This document shows positions 62,732 through 64,000 of a DNA stretch of 64,000 bases, in pieces; within the stretch, counting starts at the first letter, position 1, and each line of letters begins with the position of its first letter. Source of the DNA: Roseburia sp. 499. GTDB taxonomy: Bacteria > Bacillota > Clostridia > Lachnospirales > Lachnospiraceae. The notes beneath the pieces are model-generated. The model searched no databases. It worked only from the letters and a program-made list of their open reading frames with translations, and had not been told where the DNA came from. The DNA is taken from assembly GCF_001940225.2 (NCBI RefSeq), contig NZ_CP135164.1, positions 1,922,001-1,986,000 on the forward strand. The letters are read 5' to 3'. A program made the position numbers and the translations under genes.

Positions 62732-64000
62732 TTTACCCCTTCTCTGGTATCTTCTAATATAATGCCTTTTTCTAACAGTGTATCACGAATTTCATCTGCC
62801 CGTGCAAAGTTTTTCTCTTTTTTCGCTGCTTTTCTTTCTTCTATCATCTGAAGGATATAAGCCTCCATTTCTGCATCTACACCGGTGTTTGCTTCTTCTA
62901 CGGTAGCAGTGAGCAGATTCAAAGACAATACTCTGTCAAAGTCTTCCATCAATGCCCGCTTGGTAGCATCATTCATATCTGCCTTCAATAAATCATAAAC
63001 AACAGTAATCGCCATTGCAGTATTTAAATCATTGCAAAGTTCATTTTCAAAACGTTCCTTATATTCCTGAAACTTTTCTTGCTCTACAGTTCCATCTTCT
63101 TTTAATTCCTGAATTCGTTTGATTAACTTCACATAGGCTGACTTAACATTGTCCAGCGCCTCGTAGGAAAATTCCAATGGTTTCCGGTAATGAGACTGTA
63201 AGCAGAACATACGGTATACCACCGGATCATATCCTTTTTCCTCCAACAGAGACACAGTAAGGAAGTCTCCCTTAGATTTGCTCATTTTACCAGACTTATC
63301 ATTTAAATACTGTACATGGAACCAATAATTACACCACTTATGTCCGGTATAACTTTCTGATTGTGCAATCTCATTGGTATGATGTGGAAAAATATTGTCC
63401 ACACCGCCGCAATGGATATCCATATATTCGCCCAAATGCTTCATACTGATACAAGAACACTCTATATGCCATCCCGGATATCCGGTTCCCCATGGACTAT
63501 CCCATTTCAATGCCTGGTCTTCAAACTTTGATTTGGTAAACCACAATACGAAGTCATTTTTATTTTTCTTATTCGCATCTTCTTCCACATCATCACGAAC
63601 ACCTACCAGTAATTCTTTTTCACTTTGGGAAGAAAATACATAGTAATCCTCTAACTTAGAGGTGTCAAAATACACATTTCCACCTGCCTGATATGCATAC
63701 CCCTTTTCCAAAAGTACCTCTATCATATGGATAAAATCATCAATACAATTAGTAGCAGGCTCTACTACGTCCGGTTTTTTGATGTTAAGTTTTTCACAAT
63801 CTTCAAAAAACTTATCTGTATAGAATTTTGCAATTTCCATAACAGTCTTGTGCTCTCTTTTGGCACCTTTTAACATCTTATCTTCTCCGGTGTCTGCATC
63901 ACTGGAAAGATGCCCTACATCGGTAATATTCATAACACGCTTTACATCATAGCCTAAGTAACGCAGTGTTTTTTCCAGTACGTCCTCCATAATATAACTT
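62716..64000 (-). CDS. cysS: Cysteinyl-tRNA synthetase (N-terminus beyond the window)
   Basis: At least 427 residues; the frame stays open to the right edge (codons for SYI precede the first visible Met), so the first ~40 residues including the HIGH motif are missing from view, not from the gene. Visible: zinc and cysteine site GWHIECSCISMKHLG, HCGGVDNIFPHHTNEIAQSE, and the KMSKS loop in DKSGKMSKSKGDFLTV. The C-terminal helical bundle DALR-like domain ends KGIILEDTREGVKWKKA. It charges tRNA-Cys. Start of the cysS-mrnC-rlmB-sigH run. Confidence 0.96.
   Translation of the reverse strand, partial: SYIMEDVLEKTLRYLGYDVKRVMNITDVGHLSSDADTGEDKMLKGAKREHKTVMEIAKFYTDKFFEDCEKLNIKKPDVVEPATNCIDDFIHMIEVLLEKGYAYQAGGNVYFDTSKLEDYYVFSSQSEKELLVGVRDDVEEDANKKNKNDFVLWFTKSKFEDQALKWDSPWGTGYPGWHIECSCISMKHLGEYMDIHCGGVDNIFPHHTNEIAQSESYTGHKWCNYWFHVQYLNDKSGKMSKSKGDFLTVSLLEEKGYDPVVYRMFCLQSHYRKPLEFSYEALDNVKSAYVKLIKRIQELKEDGTVEQEKFQEYKERFENELCNDLNTAMAITVVYDLLKADMNDATKRALMEDFDRVLSLNLLTATVEEANTGVDAEMEAYILQMIEERKAAKKEKNFARADEIRDTLLEKGIILEDTREGVKWKKA

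Overview
The window reads as chromosomal DNA of a low-GC Gram-positive anaerobe of the class Clostridia, most likely the family Lachnospiraceae. The basis is protein style (rubrerythrin, a siroheme sulfite/nitrite reductase, [4Fe-4S]/FAD GltD, CPBP proteases), the order cysS-mrnC-rlmB-sigH with a Spo0H-type sigma factor, a wall-anchored giant protein with a PKTGD-type sorting signal, BspA-type leucine-rich repeats, two chemoreceptors and one sigma-28-like promoter. I do not assign a genus. I see no rRNA, CRISPR array, insertion sequence, prophage or attachment site. All but two genes (the reductase at 12255 and the LTA-synthase-like gene at 31852) lie on the minus strand, so most of the window is a series of leftward operons separated by clear hairpin terminators.

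Layout, read left to right (transcription is mostly right to left). 1-4709: a compact operon of a predicted ADP-ribosyltransferase-fold toxin (DUF3990 type) overlapping an HTH antitoxin, then an AraC/GyrI-domain regulator, a short UvrA-like double ABC protein and the start of another gene. 4774-9336: MarR regulator plus a heterodimeric ABC exporter. 9381-12098: PadR regulator with a membrane protein, then LysR and a Cof-type HAD phosphatase. 12255-20687: siroheme reductase, rubrerythrin and glutamate synthase gltB-gltD. 20864-22628: an unknown protein and a CPBP protease. 22709-27529: a five-gene cluster of small protein, LRR protein, VWA/DUF2201-like protein, MoxR-type AAA+ ATPase and HAD phosphatase. 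27633-31666: folate operon folC-folE-HD hydrolase-folP-folB/K fusion, divergent from the LTA-synthase-like gene. 34122-40768: chemoreceptor, ComEC-like metallo-beta-lactamase lipoprotein, ArsR/MFS pair and a sigma-28-controlled coiled-coil gene. 40838-46493: CstA transporter, LytTR/LytS two-component pair, Rrf2 regulator and YibE/F protein. 46498-52965: a 2155-residue surface PHP phosphoesterase. 53148-55646: CdaR-type regulator and an orphan MsmK/UgpC-type ATPase. 55852-60690: S1-domain protein, lytic transglycosylase, dUTPase and PRTase-like protein, chemoreceptor, TrmO. 60776-64000: tRNA-Thr, sigH, rlmB, mrnC and a truncated cysS.

The most informative non-coding signals pair with the neighbouring regulators. 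A 7-bp inverted repeat lies inside the -35/-10 spacer of the toxin operon. Inverted repeats lie over the MarR and PadR promoters. Two TTAGA-N6-TCTAA sites flank the MFS/ArsR promoter. Two LytTR half-sites exactly 21 bp apart lie upstream of cstA. A direct repeat of TTTTCCCCCATT lies between the divergent fol and LTA-synthase promoters.

Best candidates for undescribed biology: (1) the DUF3990-HTH module wired to a UvrA-like protein; (2) the MoxR-VWA-LRR cluster whose metallopeptidase-like motif has lost its catalytic Glu; (3) the HD hydrolase inside the folate operon, a candidate for the poorly defined dihydroneopterin-triphosphate dephosphorylation step; (4) the PRTase-like protein with a degenerate PRPP loop and a C-terminal zinc-ribbon-like tail; (5) structured, mutually exclusive hairpins in the 54249-54533 gap. 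All functional statements come from reading sequence by eye; no database search was run.
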